Part shown: one piece after another, positions 25,359-37,222 of the stretch
Layout of the letters: each line of letters opens with the position of its first letter
Numbering within the stretch: position 1 is the stretch's first letter
DNA from: DASUGC01 sp035606665
Lineage (GTDB): Bacteria; Acidobacteriota; Vicinamibacteria; Vicinamibacterales; SCN-69-37
Length of the DNA stretch: 64,000 bases
Assembly (NCBI GenBank): GCA_035606665.1
Contig: DATNEY010000031.1
Coordinates: forward strand, 30,679-94,678
Reading direction: 5' to 3'
Made by a program: the position numbers and the translations under genes
Notes under the pieces: model-generated
What the model was told of the DNA's origin: nothing
Database searches by the model: none
The model's input: the letters and a program-made list of their open reading frames with translations, nothing else

Positions 25359-27083
25359 ATGCGACGACTGCTCATTGCCTCGATTCTTGCACTGGTGTCT
25401 CCGGGCCTCGCCGCAATCGGATCCCCGGTTGCCGACGTACCGACGCCGAAGGTCACGCGCCTGCCGGCGGGAACGCCCGGTGCCGCCGACCACGACTATC
25501 CCTTCTTCGCCGCCGACATCGTCCTCGCCAACTACGGCTTTATCGAGGAAGAGTTCGTCTTCGAAGGCGCGGCGAACACCTACGCCACGCCGGCGCCGGA
25601 TGGCACGGTCGAAGTCGCGCAGCGCGACATTCCGTATCGCACGCGGCTCATCGTGCGGCGGCCGCTGCGTCAGACACGGTTCAACGGCGTCGTGTTCGTG
25701 GAATGGTTCAACGTGACCAACCAATACGACACCGATGTGCTGTGGCTCTATCAGAAGGAGTTCTTGATCCGCGAGGGCTACGCGTGGGTCGGTGTGTCAG
25801 CTCAGAACGTCGGCCTGTCGGCGCCCAACACCGGTCTCAAGGCCTGGAGCCCGAAGCGCTACGGACGGCTCGACGTGACCAACAGCGGGACGATCACCGG
25901 AGACGCGCTCGCGGCCGACATCTATTCACAGGCCGCAGCGGCGATCCGCCGAGTCCCGGAGGTTCTCGGCGGCCTGAAGATCCGCGAAGTCATCGCAGCC
26001 GGGCAGTCGCAGTCAGCAGGGCGTCTCGGGCCATACCTGAACGGTCCGCACCACCGTTCGCCGATCTACGACGCGGCACTGCTCACGGTGAACAATCAGG
26101 CCATCCGTCCTGACATCACGATTCCAGTGATCAAGGTGCTGAGCGAGACCGAGCGTGACTCGGCGCGGCGTCAGCCCGATCTCGATCGGGTCCGCGTGTG
26201 GCCTGTCGCCGGATCGACGCACTCGGAACAGTACTCGCTGCTGTCGCGCGCGGCGTTTCTCAAACGGGACCTGGGGCTCGAGGCCGTCGATGCGTGCGCC
26301 ACGCCGGCGCGTTCGCGAGTCGAGATCCGGTACGTGTACAACGCCGCGACAGAGGCGCTCGTGCGATGGCGCCGGGCTGGCGTCGCGCCGCCGCATGCGC
26401 CGGCGTTCGTCTACGACGAAAGCGCAGCCGCGCCGGCACAGCCGGCCGGGGGACGCGGCGGCCGTGGCGGCGGACCACCCGAGAAACCGGTGAAACGTGA
26501 CAGCCACGGCAACATCCTCGGTGGTATCCGCACCGCGGAGATTGCGGCCCCTGTCGCGAGGGAGTCCGGCGAACTGTGCGGCCTCGGAGGTACTCACGTG
26601 CCGTTCGATACGGCCACGCTGAACGCGCTCTATCCATCGCATGCCGACTACGTGGCGAAGGTCACGCGCGCCACGCGCCAGCTTGTGGACGCGGGATTCC
26701 TGCTCTCGGCTGATGCGGCGCTGACGATCGACAAAGCCAGGCGGTCGATCTACGGGTCGCAATTGGTGTGCGGTCCACTCTGCGCCGACGTCCGTCAGTT
26801 CCCTTCGAATCCTTCGTCGATGCTGCTCGCGAACCAGACGGCCTATCTCATGATTAAGGACGGCGGCGCGCTGATCAGGATTCTCGATGGGGTCACGAGA
26901 TCAATCGCCGAAGGCGATACCGAGGCGAGTGATCGCGCGCGGAGATACGCCGCAGCCGTTCAGGGACTCGAACGCTACATCGCCGGCGTCAGGGCCTCGC
27001 GCGGAAACGGCAACGTGGCGCGGGAAACCGAGGCGTTGCTCGTCGATCAGGCAAACGTGCTCATCGCCAGACTGCGTCAGTAG
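25359..27083 (+). CDS. exported alpha/beta hydrolase domain protein (Abhydrolase_10 type)
   Basis: 574 residues. Signal peptide about 1-19. Early motifs A-N-Y-G-F-I-E-E-E-F-V-F-E-G-A-A and F-N-G-V-V-F-V-E-W-F-N-V-T-N are characteristic of this family. The nucleophile elbow is G-Q-S-Q-S-A-G near residue 213, and W-P-V-A-G-S-T-H-S-E-Q near 285 probably carries the catalytic His. A Gly/Arg block (about 362-372) sits in a loop. Members are uncharacterised hydrolases, probably esterases; substrate unknown. Confidence 0.82.
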   Translation: MRRLLIASILALVSPGLAAIGSPVADVPTPKVTRLPAGTPGAADHDYPFFAADIVLANYGFIEEEFVFEGAANTYATPAPDGTVEVAQRDIPYRTRLIVRRPLRQTRFNGVVFVEWFNVTNQYDTDVLWLYQKEFLIREGYAWVGVSAQNVGLSAPNTGLKAWSPKRYGRLDVTNSGTITGDALAADIYSQAAAAIRRVPEVLGGLKIREVIAAGQSQSAGRLGPYLNGPHHRSPIYDAALLTVNNQAIRPDITIPVIKVLSETERDSARRQPDLDRVRVWPVAGSTHSEQYSLLSRAAFLKRDLGLEAVDACATPARSRVEIRYVYNAATEALVRWRRAGVAPPHAPAFVYDESAAAPAQPAGGRGGRGGGPPEKPVKRDSHGNILGGIRTAEIAAPVARESGELCGLGGTHVPFDTATLNALYPSHADYVAKVTRATRQLVDAGFLLSADAALTIDKARRSIYGSQLVCGPLCADVRQFPSNPSSMLLANQTAYLMIKDGGALIRILDGVTRSIAEGDTEASDRARRYAAAVQGLERYIAGVRASRGNGNVARETEALLVDQANVLIARLRQ

Positions 27084-27084
27084 G

Positions 27085-28377
27085 CTACAGGCGGGCCTGT
27101 TCTCCCGCAGCGTCGAAGACGAGGTGCGCAGGTTCGTCCGCGACCAGATACCCGAATTCGCGTGTGAACTCCGCGATCGATCGGTTCGCGGTCTCTGCGA
27201 GCCGCGCCATCGTCTGCGGATCCTCGAAGTCGTCGCGTCTCAACCGCAGCATGTACCGTCGCGCGATGGCGTATCGCGTGGACGCGACGTCGACCAGTCT
27301 GATCTTCGTCCGGCCCGTGTGGGGATCCAGCATCTGTTCGAAGGGTACGGGGACGAAGTGGCCGCCCTCGAGCGACACCATCGCCGAATTGCCGCCGGCG
27401 AGCAGGTACTTCGCGGCGCAGTACCCGAGGTCGCGCGTGTACTCCATGTCGAACGGAATGGGATCGGCGCACCGGAGTTCGTAGCCGATGTTCTTGGCCG
27501 CAATCGTCGTCCGCAGGCCGAAGGCGCCGAGGCGCGCCTGGACCTGGGCCTTCAGGATCTCCCCGAGATTCACCTCGGCAATCCGCAGATGACCGTGGTC
27601 GTCGTGTTCGACTTCGTGGAGGCCGGCCAGATCCTCGGGGGCGATGTCGAGCACGAGCCCCTCGGCAATGACCGCGACCCCGTCACGCCGGCCCTCGCTC
27701 AATCGCTTGATGATCGACGCCACGAGGGTATCCACAACGTGGTGCAGTCTGATCGGCGTGGTGAACTCTTCCGCGACGAGCGTGATGGTCGCGCCGGCGG
27801 CTTTGCCGATCCCGAGCGCGAGGTGCCCGGCCTTCCGGCCCATGGCGATCACGAAATACCAGCGGGATGTGGTCTTGGCGTCGACCATCAGGTTCTTCAC
27901 GATCTCCGCGCCGTAGTGGCGCGCGGATTGGAAGCCGAACGTGTCCACGTGCGCCGGCAGGTCAAGATCGTTGTCGATGGTCTTCGGAACGTGCACGACG
28001 CGGAGGCTGCCGCCGGACTCGCGGGCGAGGCACATGGCCGAAAAGGCCGTGTCGTCGCCGCCGATGGTGATGAGCTGCGAGATGTCGAGGCGCAGCAGCG
28101 CGGAGAGTGTCCGCTCGAGGCGAGCCGGGCTCGAGGTCGGATTGGCCCGCGAGATGCCGAGATGCGATCCGCCCCTGAAATGAATGCGGCTCACCGCGCC
28201 GATCGTGAGCGGCGTCACGTGATCGATGTCCCCCTCCATGAGCCACTCGAAGCCATCGCGAATGCCAATGACGTCGAGGCCCTCGAGGCGGGCACGGATC
28301 GTCGCCGCGCCGATGACGCTGTTGATGCCTGGGGCGGGACCGCCGCCCACGAGAATGCCGAGACGGTGTTGCTTCAT
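27085..28377 (-). CDS. pfp: 6-phosphofructokinase, probably pyrophosphate-dependent
   Basis: 430 residues, a group II/long PFK. G-G-G-P-A-P-G-I-N at about 10-18 forms the phosphate-donor loop. The motif G-G-D-D-T near residue 106 has Asp where ATP-dependent enzymes have Gly, and V-P-K-T-I-D-N-D-L near 133 has the Lys of PPi enzymes; both are established markers for pyrophosphate use. M-G-R-K-A-G-H near 185 contacts fructose 6-phosphate. A reversible PPi-PFK can work in glycolysis and gluconeogenesis. A TATCCT box is 5 nt before the ATG. It lies 48 bp behind the VWFA-like gene of the sugar cluster. Confidence 0.85.
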   Translation of the reverse strand: MKQHRLGILVGGGPAPGINSVIGAATIRARLEGLDVIGIRDGFEWLMEGDIDHVTPLTIGAVSRIHFRGGSHLGISRANPTSSPARLERTLSALLRLDISQLITIGGDDTAFSAMCLARESGGSLRVVHVPKTIDNDLDLPAHVDTFGFQSARHYGAEIVKNLMVDAKTTSRWYFVIAMGRKAGHLALGIGKAAGATITLVAEEFTTPIRLHHVVDTLVASIIKRLSEGRRDGVAVIAEGLVLDIAPEDLAGLHEVEHDDHGHLRIAEVNLGEILKAQVQARLGAFGLRTTIAAKNIGYELRCADPIPFDMEYTRDLGYCAAKYLLAGGNSAMVSLEGGHFVPVPFEQMLDPHTGRTKIRLVDVASTRYAIARRYMLRLRRDDFEDPQTMARLAETANRSIAEFTREFGYLVADEPAHLVFDAAGEQARL

Positions 28378-28425
28378 ACCCGAGGATAGGACTTAACGTA
28401 GTCGATTTCCGTCCGTGCGGCGCGC

Positions 28426-29318
28426 CTATCTGTCGCCGACCCGAGCCGGGGCGCGGACACGCACGCGATCTCGAGTCGTCGTCACCTCGAGACGCGCCTG
28501 CAGGGCATCGGTCTGGTAAGTGATCGCGTACTGTCCCGCGAGCTCGGCTGCGAATTCGAGCATCAACGGCACGATCCCCGCCGCCTGAAACACCTGCTCA
28601 CTTCGGCCGCCGGAGTTCTTCGGCGCCGATCCAATCACGACGTTCCGTTGGAGCGATTCGTATTCTGTCGAGCCGGCCGCACGGTTGGAGTCGAGGGAAG
28701 GGCGAGCGCCGGACGTCACAGGCCCACCAAGGCCGATGTGGTAGAACACCGCGCGACTCTGCTGGACGGCCTGTAGAACCGCGTCCGCGCGGACGTCACT
28801 CAGTTCCTCCCCTTCGCTGACGATCGCCACGATGACCGGACGCGCAGCGCGACGCCGGACGAAGTCCCGGGCCGACTCCGCAATGGCCTCGAGGAACTGA
28901 GTCGTCCGCGAGGCATTAGCGAACGTCTTTTGCAGGGCGTCGTACACCACGCGGGGATCGTCCGTGGGCTTGACGCGTTCGATGGGCTGGCCGCCCGTTG
29001 TCGTGAGGGAGAACACGGCCCGGCGCTGGAGCCGCTCGACGAATTGCCCGGCGGCCTGGCGAATCGCCCCGAGCGACGGCCCGCCGTCATCCAGTAACAG
29101 CGCGATCTGCATGGGATCGGAGGCGGGCTCCGCCTTCTCGATCTTCCTCACACGGCCGTCTTCTTTGACTCTGAAATCCCCGACTGTCAGACCCGCCACC
29201 GGCAAGCCGCTGCGGTCCATGACTGTGACGTAGATGGTGCGAACGCGTGGTTGCGTACCTGCGGCGGCGACGCAGAACAGTCCGGCGAAGACAGCCGCCG
29301 CACGAAGGGCACGCATCA

Positions 29319-29319
<1 letters not shown>
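28426..29319 (-). CDS. exported VWFA-related protein, short form
   Basis: 297 residues from ATG 29319, which overlaps the TGA of the oxidoreductase gene (A-T-G-A overlap), so translation is coupled; an earlier GTG is unlikely. Signal peptide about 1-22. The segment I-Y-V-T-V-M-D-R-S-G-L-P-V-A-G-L near 35 is an Ig-like strand set that precedes the VWA fold in this family. The metal site is L-L-L-D-D-G-G-P-S, closer to canonical than in the protein at 3754. A C-terminal Y-A-I-T-Y-Q-T is also typical. Role unknown. Confidence 0.75.
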
Positions 29320-30458
<1,139 letters not shown>

Positions 30459-30464
30459 GTGCTC

Positions 30465-30520
30465 CTGTCAGACAACTTCGAACTTCGGACTTCGAACTTC
30501 CGCGTCGCGAAGCGACGCGG
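30465..30520. repeat. heptamer repeats plus perfect hairpin
   Basis: Four near-identical heptamers of ACTTCGA/ACTTCGG type (about 30474-30501) are followed by CCGCGTCGC (30500-30508), GAA, GCGACGCGG (30512-30520), a perfect 9-bp stem touching the stop codon of the TIM-barrel gene. It lies between two co-directional genes and may tune or process the message. Confidence 0.6.
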
Positions 30521-31573
<1,053 letters not shown>

Positions 31574-31590
31574 GGCGTCATCTTTCTCTC

Positions 31591-31672
31591 ATGGCTCGCG
31601 GGGCCCCACCCCCGCTCGCTCGTCGCCGGCTCCCGCCGGCTCGGGCGCTCAGCACCGCTCCTGACCGTCGCG
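31591..31672. repeat. dispersed GC-rich element, copy B
   Basis: Partial copy in the 111-bp gap between two co-directional sugar-cluster genes. On the minus strand it carries GAGCGAGCGGGGG and GGGGCCCCGCGAGC, shared with the copies at 9979 and 56668. An inner GCCGGC-TCCC-GCCGGC inverted repeat is also present. Confidence 0.5.
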
Positions 31673-31684
31673 GGCTTCGCCGTG

Positions 31685-32890
31685 TCATCTCGGGTTGTCC
31701 GGATTGCCTGGACCAAAGTGCTTCAGCAACACGAGCGGATCGGTCGCGCTGTGGTTTTCGATTCGCACACCATCACGCGCGGCCGCCGCTGTGACGAAGA
31801 CTTCGTCCTCTGTCATCTCTCCGAAACGGATCATCGAGGGCGTCGACACGCGCACGCTGTTCATTGCGCCGTAACCCTGCGTCAGAATCACTCCGTACGC
31901 CTCCGGATCGCGGATGGTCACGCTTCGTTTCGGCAGGACGGTAAGCTCCTTCGCCGAGTACCACTGTGTGCCGTAGCAAACCCATTGTTCACGGAAACCG
32001 GCCCGCTCGGTTTCGGCAAAGGGCTTTACGGGATGCGGAAACACCCGGTTGTCCTGAGCGAACGTCGGATTGACGTTGGCCTCCCAGTCGAGGAGCTCGA
32101 CGATGTAGTCGAGATCGTCGTGATGTTCGGGCGGTACGTCCTTTGTGAGCAGCGCCCTTGGCGTGATGCGCCCATCCACCTCAGACTGGAACATCGCGAA
32201 GACATCGCTGTTGACCTGCGGTTCATAGGTCACGAGCGAGCCAGGGGCGTGCAGGATACGCGGGTTGATCTGCCACCCGGTCCCGACTTCCAGCCGGAAG
32301 GCGCGCGACAGGTTCAGGATGCCGTTGTCGCCGCGATTCCAGTTCTCGAGGCACCGCCGCACCTGCGCCTTGGTGGTCCCTGGCTCGAGGCCCATGAAGG
32401 TGTAGGGAAAATCGTTGTCGGTCTTGTTGTACTGCGGCGGGAAGTAGTACGCCTCGGGCTTGCCCTTGCGGCCGAGAAGTTGGGCCTGCTCTTCGCTCTG
32501 GTGCAGATGGTGCGGAATCGCACCCATGTTGTCGAAGAACTTGCACAGCAGATTCCAGCCGCCCTCGCGCGACATGACGTCCTGCCCAATCAGCAGATCG
32601 CCGGCGCGATCGATGGCGTCCTTCAACAGAAAGCGCGAGCCATCGGCCTGCCTGACATAGCTCAGTCCCTCGTCGGCCGGCGTGCCCGGACCGTTGTCCG
32701 CGTTCGTCGTCGATGAGAACCATCGTTCATTGATGCCACCACGATCGCCGCCGAGAGCGTAGAGATCATCGGGATGGAGCTTGAGCCGGCGGCCGGGATG
32801 CATGAACGAGCGCGGCACCCAGCTTGGCTCGAGGCGCAGGATGCCGGATCCGGCGCCAATCGCTGCTTCGATTTGCGGTCGCGTGACCAT
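31685..32890 (-). CDS. cupin-type phosphomannose-isomerase-like protein
   Basis: 401 residues, no signal peptide; GGAAGGAA lies upstream of the ATG. The metal-binding motif H-H-L-H-Q-S-E-E-Q near residue 125, with a later His in R-I-L-H-A-P near 212, matches class I mannose-6-phosphate isomerase-like cupins. A second jelly-roll is expected C-terminally. It probably isomerises an aldose or aldose phosphate, but whether mannose 6-phosphate is the substrate is not established. First gene of the minus-strand sugar cluster. Confidence 0.7.
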   Translation of the reverse strand: MVTRPQIEAAIGAGSGILRLEPSWVPRSFMHPGRRLKLHPDDLYALGGDRGGINERWFSSTTNADNGPGTPADEGLSYVRQADGSRFLLKDAIDRAGDLLIGQDVMSREGGWNLLCKFFDNMGAIPHHLHQSEEQAQLLGRKGKPEAYYFPPQYNKTDNDFPYTFMGLEPGTTKAQVRRCLENWNRGDNGILNLSRAFRLEVGTGWQINPRILHAPGSLVTYEPQVNSDVFAMFQSEVDGRITPRALLTKDVPPEHHDDLDYIVELLDWEANVNPTFAQDNRVFPHPVKPFAETERAGFREQWVCYGTQWYSAKELTVLPKRSVTIRDPEAYGVILTQGYGAMNSVRVSTPSMIRFGEMTEDEVFVTAAAARDGVRIENHSATDPLVLLKHFGPGNPDNPR

Positions 32891-33081
32891 TGTCAGGTTC
32901 CTTCCCAGGTCCGAGGACGATATAACCGCTCCAGTGGCAGATCAAGACGTACCGTTTCGCAGAGTGAAAATTCCTCACGGCCGCCATTGATTGTTTTCTG
33001 CGTGGACAAGCCGATCGCAGGTAGCACCAAGCACTCCTGGCGTTGCGCTATGTGACACCAAAGCAGCGATAATGTCGCGTC
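32891..33081. promoter_or_regulatory. divergent promoter region of the sugar cluster
   Basis: 191 bp between divergent starts. On the plus strand GATAAT (33068-33073) stands 8 nt before the ATG. On the minus strand TATATC (about 32921-32926) lies upstream of a clear Shine-Dalgarno. No operator-like palindrome is obvious. Confidence 0.4.
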
Positions 33082-34128
33082 ATGCGTCAGGCGTACCGAG
33101 GCCGGCGAGCGGTGTCGATTGAGAACGACGCCGTTCGTGTCACGGTGCTCGAGGGCGGCGGTCACATCGCCGAGATCCTGGACAAGGCGACAGGCGTCAA
33201 TCCGCTGTGGACACCGCCGTGGCCCTCGATCGAGCCGGAGGACTTCGACCACGTCACACACCCGGGCTACGGCGCAGGACCCGCAGAGAGCCGGCTGCTC
33301 TCGGCGCTGATGGGTCACAACCTGTGCCTCGATTTTTTTGGCGGACCATCACCAGAAGAAGAAGCTGCGGGTTTGTCCGCACACGGCGAGGGGTCGATCG
33401 CGGTCTACCAGATTGAACATGACGACTCATCGCTCGTCATGCGGGCACGTTTCCCGATCGCACAGTTGCGCGTGGAGCGGCAGATTGCACTTCACGGCCG
33501 GGCCGTCCGCATTCGCGAGAATGTCGAGAACCTCACCGGTATCGACCGTCCGCTCGGCTGGACCCAGCACGTGACGCTGGGGCCGCCGTTCATCGAGCGC
33601 GGCGTGACGGAATTTCGCGTGCCTGCGACGCGATCGAAATCCTTCGAAAGCGCGTTTGGCAGCGCGGACTATCTCACTGCGGGTGCGGAGTTCGACTGGC
33701 CGATGGCGCCGGCGATCGCCGGCGGGTACGCCGACCTCCGGCGCTCCTCGACAGCGCCGGTGTCGAGTGCGTACTCCGCCCATCTGATGGATCCGGGCCA
33801 GACGCACGGGTATTTTGTCGCGCACTCCCCACGCCACCAGCTGGCGTTCGGCTACATATGGAACCGCAGCGCCTTTCCATGGCTTGGCATCTGGGAGGAG
33901 AACGCGAGTCGTCCTTCGTCGCCTTGGAACGGTGCCGGACTTACGCGTGGGATGGAGTTCGGTGTGTCACCATTTCCAGAGACGCGGCGCCAAATGATCG
34001 ACCGCGGCCGGCTCTTCGGCGTACCGACTTACCGATGGCTTCCCGCGCAGGCTACCGTGTCTGTTGAGTATTGGGCGGTGATCCGTCCCGCAGCGCAGAT
34101 TCCCGAAACGTTCGCGTGGCCGAACTGA
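33082..34128 (+). CDS. aldose-epimerase (galactose mutarotase)-like protein
   Basis: 348 residues, no signal peptide. The opening S-I-E-N-D-A-V-R-V-T-V-L-E-G-G-G-H-I and R-I-R-E-N-V-E-N-L-T near residue 145, with G-W-T-Q-H-V-T-L-G at 155, are typical of the mutarotase-like beta-sandwich. A catalytic His may be in W-T-Q-H. It starts leaderless behind a GATAAT box. The CE1-like esterase downstream begins 7 nt after the stop, so the two form an operon. Confidence 0.72.
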   Translation: MRQAYRGRRAVSIENDAVRVTVLEGGGHIAEILDKATGVNPLWTPPWPSIEPEDFDHVTHPGYGAGPAESRLLSALMGHNLCLDFFGGPSPEEEAAGLSAHGEGSIAVYQIEHDDSSLVMRARFPIAQLRVERQIALHGRAVRIRENVENLTGIDRPLGWTQHVTLGPPFIERGVTEFRVPATRSKSFESAFGSADYLTAGAEFDWPMAPAIAGGYADLRRSSTAPVSSAYSAHLMDPGQTHGYFVAHSPRHQLAFGYIWNRSAFPWLGIWEENASRPSSPWNGAGLTRGMEFGVSPFPETRRQMIDRGRLFGVPTYRWLPAQATVSVEYWAVIRPAAQIPETFAWPN

Positions 34129-34135
34129 GGTGCAT

Positions 34136-35362
34136 ATGACTCGTCACGTTCTATTGATCCGGATCTTGCTGGCGCTGGTGCTTGTCAGTCCATCCCTGCT
34201 TGCTGCCGAACAGGCGACGACGCCGCCGGGACCGGCGCCGCAGGCTCCGGCCGGGGGTCGCGGCGGCGGCCGCGGTGCGGCGCTCAAGTCGCCGGAGATC
34301 GCCGCCGATGGTCGCGTCACGTTCCGGCTGCGCGCGCCCAACGCGAAAGAGGTCGTCGTCTCGCTCGGTCAAACACGCCTGCCAATGCAGAAGGACGAGC
34401 AGGGCGTCTGGACCGCGACGAGCGACACGCTGGCGCCGAACTACTACACGTACTCGTTCGTGATCGATGGCACGACGGTCAGCGATTCTGCGAATCGGCG
34501 AATGGAGACGTCATTCGGAAGCGCCCGGTCGATGTTCGTCATCCCCGGACCGGAGCCGTGGCTGCCAGACCCTGCTGTACCGCGAGGCGCGATCGCCCGG
34601 CATACATTCCGGTCGGCGATCGCGAAGGACGAGCGCGATTTCCTGGTCTACACGCCGGCGGGATACGAGCCAAAACGTTCACGCGCGTATCCGACCCTGT
34701 ATCTGCTGCACGGACTTGGCGATGACGCAGAACGATGGATGAACGGCGGCGGCGCTAACGTCATCCTCGACAACCTCATCGCGCAAGGCAAGGCGGTGCC
34801 GATGGTGGTCGTGACCACCCTCGGTTACGGCGTGAATAACGGACCGGCAGGCGCATCGACGCCGGAGAGCATTCCGGACTACACGAAAATCCTGCTCACT
34901 GAAGTCATGCCCGTCGTCGAGAAGACCTACAACGTCGCGACCGGCCGCGATCAACGCGCCATCGCCGGCCTTTCGATGGGCGGCGCCGAGGCGCTATTCA
35001 CGGGCCTGAATCATCTGGACAAGTTCGCCTGGATCGGCTCGTTCAGCGGAGCGTTCGTGATGTGGCGCAGCGCAGCAGGGGTCGACGGCAACGCCGGCCG
35101 CGGCGCAGCTCCGTCGAATAGCACGCCAGTATTCGAGAAGACTTTTCCGTCCCTCGACACGAAAGCGAATTCCTCTCTGCGAATGCTCTGGATTACGTGC
35201 GGCACGGCCGATGGACTCATCGGCGTCAATCGCGAGTTCAAGGACTGGCTGCGATCCAAAGGCGTACGTTTCACGGAAGAGGAAGTGCCCGACATGGGGC
35301 ATGTCTGGCCGCTGTGGAGGCGAAACCTCGTGGACTTCGCACAGAAAGCGTTCCAGAAATAG
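34136..35362 (+). CDS. exported esterase with E-set domain (CE1 / enterochelin-esterase family)
   Basis: 408 residues from ATG 34136, with GAGG 5 nt upstream; a GTG at 34130 would overlap that site. Signal peptide about 1-22, a Gly/Arg spacer, E-set (about 55-125; F-R-L-R-A-P-N-A-K-E-V-V-V), then the hydrolase: Y-L-L-H-G-L-G-D-D near 190, nucleophile elbow G-L-S-M-G-G-A near 282, Asp in C-G-T-A-D and His in D-M-G-H-V-W near 388. Close in design to the protein at 5658. Probably removes acyl groups from polysaccharide side chains. Confidence 0.85.
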   Translation: MTRHVLLIRILLALVLVSPSLLAAEQATTPPGPAPQAPAGGRGGGRGAALKSPEIAADGRVTFRLRAPNAKEVVVSLGQTRLPMQKDEQGVWTATSDTLAPNYYTYSFVIDGTTVSDSANRRMETSFGSARSMFVIPGPEPWLPDPAVPRGAIARHTFRSAIAKDERDFLVYTPAGYEPKRSRAYPTLYLLHGLGDDAERWMNGGGANVILDNLIAQGKAVPMVVVTTLGYGVNNGPAGASTPESIPDYTKILLTEVMPVVEKTYNVATGRDQRAIAGLSMGGAEALFTGLNHLDKFAWIGSFSGAFVMWRSAAGVDGNAGRGAAPSNSTPVFEKTFPSLDTKANSSLRMLWITCGTADGLIGVNREFKDWLRSKGVRFTEEEVPDMGHVWPLWRRNLVDFAQKAFQK

Positions 35363-35563
35363 CGGGGTGGGCTCGGGGCCGGCTGCGTTTCGTTTCGCAA
35401 AACGTCGGCCTGGGTGCGGCACCCGGCCTGCCGAGGTCCCATCCGCCTGATGCGCCTCACAAAACACGCTGAAAACGCGCGGTCGGCCGTGCCGTCGTGC
35501 CGGAGTGCAGTGCGAAACGGCGTGACCATGCGGGTGCAGACCACGGACGACGGCGAACCGGTC

Positions 35564-35569
35564 TATTAT
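35564..35569 (+). promoter_or_regulatory. possible -10 box of the PQQ-propeller operon
   Basis: TATTAT in the 246-bp gap before the operon, 39 bp before its first ATG. No convincing -35. The rest of the gap holds small hairpins (for example GGGTG-CGG-CACCC around 35412) and no gene. Confidence 0.3.
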
Positions 35570-35608
35570 CCTCGCCTAAGAACGTCACGAACGTAACCTG
35601 AGGCATCC

Positions 35609-37198
35609 ATGCGCATTCGAACGCTCCTGGTCGCGGTTCTACTGCTGTCCGTCCCAACGCTGTGGGCGTCCGATTTCCTGACGGAGGGCGTCGACGCGGC
35701 GCGAACCGGTTGGGTCAAGGACGAGAAGATCTTCACGACCGCGAACGTCAGCAGCATGAAACTGCTGTGGAAGATCAAGCTCCCCAGTACCCCGCGGGAA
35801 ATGCACAACCTCTTCGCGCCGCTCATCGCCGAACGCGTGAACACGCCGCGTGGAGTCCGGGAGATCGCCGTGGTCGCGGGCGTCTCGGACGATCTCTTCG
35901 CCATTGACGTCGCAAACGGCGAACCGCTGTGGCACACGCATTTCGACACGACTTTTCCAGGCGGCGGGCGCGTCGGCGATGCATTGTGCCCGGGCGGGCA
36001 AACCGCGGTGCCGACGATCGGCCGGGCCGGAGAAGGCCGGTACACGATCTACGCGGTGTCGTGGGACGGCCGGCTGCGACAGGTCAATCTGGCCGACGGC
36101 AAGGATGTGGCACCGCCCGAGAAGTTCATGCCGCCGAACGGAAAGCCCTACGCCCTCAATCTGGTCAACGGCGTCATTTACACCGCCAGCGCTCAAGGCT
36201 GCGGCGGAGTACCGAATGCGTTCTATTCATTCGACCTCGCTACCCGCAAGTCCAGCACGTTCCTGCCCGCCGGCGGCGGATTGTGGGGCCGTCGAGGCGC
36301 GGTGATATCCCCCGAAGGCGTCGCGTATCTCGGTACGGGCGACGCCACGTTCAATCCGGCGACCAAGAGCCTCGGTAACGGGATCGTCGGCGTGCAACTT
36401 GACGCCAACAAGCAGCTTCAGCTCGTCGACTACTTCGGCCCCCCGAACGCCAACTGGTTGTTCCGTCGCGACCTCGACGTCAACGTCACCCCGATGTCCA
36501 TCGACTACCGCGGCCGCAAGTTCCTGGTGGGAACGAGCAAGGAATGCCGGATGTGGCTGCTCGATCGCGAGGCACTCGGCGGCGACGATCATCGGACGAC
36601 GCTTCACACAACCCCGCTTCTCTGCAACGAAGCGCAGGCATTTGACGGCAGGGGCGTCTGGGGAGCGACGGCCGCCTGGCAGGACGCACGCGGGACGCAG
36701 TGGGTGCTCGTGCCTTTCTGGGGACCGGTCCACCCGGACTTTCACGCACCGATCGAGCATTCGCGGCCGGCCGGCGGCGGTGTCGCGGCCTATCGCCTCG
36801 AAGAGCGGTCCGGAAAATGGCAACTGACACCGGCGTGGCTGTCGCGCGACATGGACCTGGCTGAGGAGGTCGTTGTCGCAGGTGGTGTCGCGTTCGCGTA
36901 CGCGGCCGGCGAAGACGCGACGCAGGTTCTGCAGGACGCGGCGTGGAATGAACCGGGCGGGGCCCGCTATGGCGGTGGACTCAGCAGCGGGTCGGTGCGC
37001 CGAATTCCTGGCGGCCGGTATTCAACCCTGCACGCGCTGGATGCAATCACAGGCAAGGAACTGTGGTCGAGCGGCAAGGAGATCACGTCGTGGAACCACT
37101 TCAGTGGTCTGACGGTCGCGAACGGCCGCGCGTACGTCGGCACGTTCGACGGCACGGTGTACTGCTTCGGCGTCCCGCGCCCGGCCGGCGGCAAGTAG
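35609..37198 (+). CDS. exported PQQ-like beta-propeller protein
   Basis: 529 residues. Signal peptide about 1-20 (L-L-V-A-V-L-L-L-S-V-P-T-L-W-A). The mature start D-F-L-T-E-G-V-D-A-A-R-T-G-W is a PQQ-propeller opening, and the C-terminal G-T-F-D-G-T-V-Y-C-F closes the last blade. No C-x-x-C-H. It shares its general layout with the next gene, 24 bp downstream, suggesting duplication. Role probably periplasmic dehydrogenase or binding scaffold linked to the haem protein at the end of the operon. Confidence 0.8.
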   Translation: MRIRTLLVAVLLLSVPTLWASDFLTEGVDAARTGWVKDEKIFTTANVSSMKLLWKIKLPSTPREMHNLFAPLIAERVNTPRGVREIAVVAGVSDDLFAIDVANGEPLWHTHFDTTFPGGGRVGDALCPGGQTAVPTIGRAGEGRYTIYAVSWDGRLRQVNLADGKDVAPPEKFMPPNGKPYALNLVNGVIYTASAQGCGGVPNAFYSFDLATRKSSTFLPAGGGLWGRRGAVISPEGVAYLGTGDATFNPATKSLGNGIVGVQLDANKQLQLVDYFGPPNANWLFRRDLDVNVTPMSIDYRGRKFLVGTSKECRMWLLDREALGGDDHRTTLHTTPLLCNEAQAFDGRGVWGATAAWQDARGTQWVLVPFWGPVHPDFHAPIEHSRPAGGGVAAYRLEERSGKWQLTPAWLSRDMDLAEEVVVAGGVAFAYAAGEDATQVLQDAAWNEPGGARYGGGLSSGSVRRIPGGRYSTLHALDAITGKELWSSGKEITSWNHFSGLTVANGRAYVGTFDGTVYCFGVPRPAGGK

Positions 37199-37222
37199 CG
37201 AATTGGACGGAGGATTCTCGTC

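Noticed and set aside
26887..28389. 500-codon plus-strand frame opposite phosphofructokinase
   Set aside because: Shadow frame; the kinase has all family motifs.
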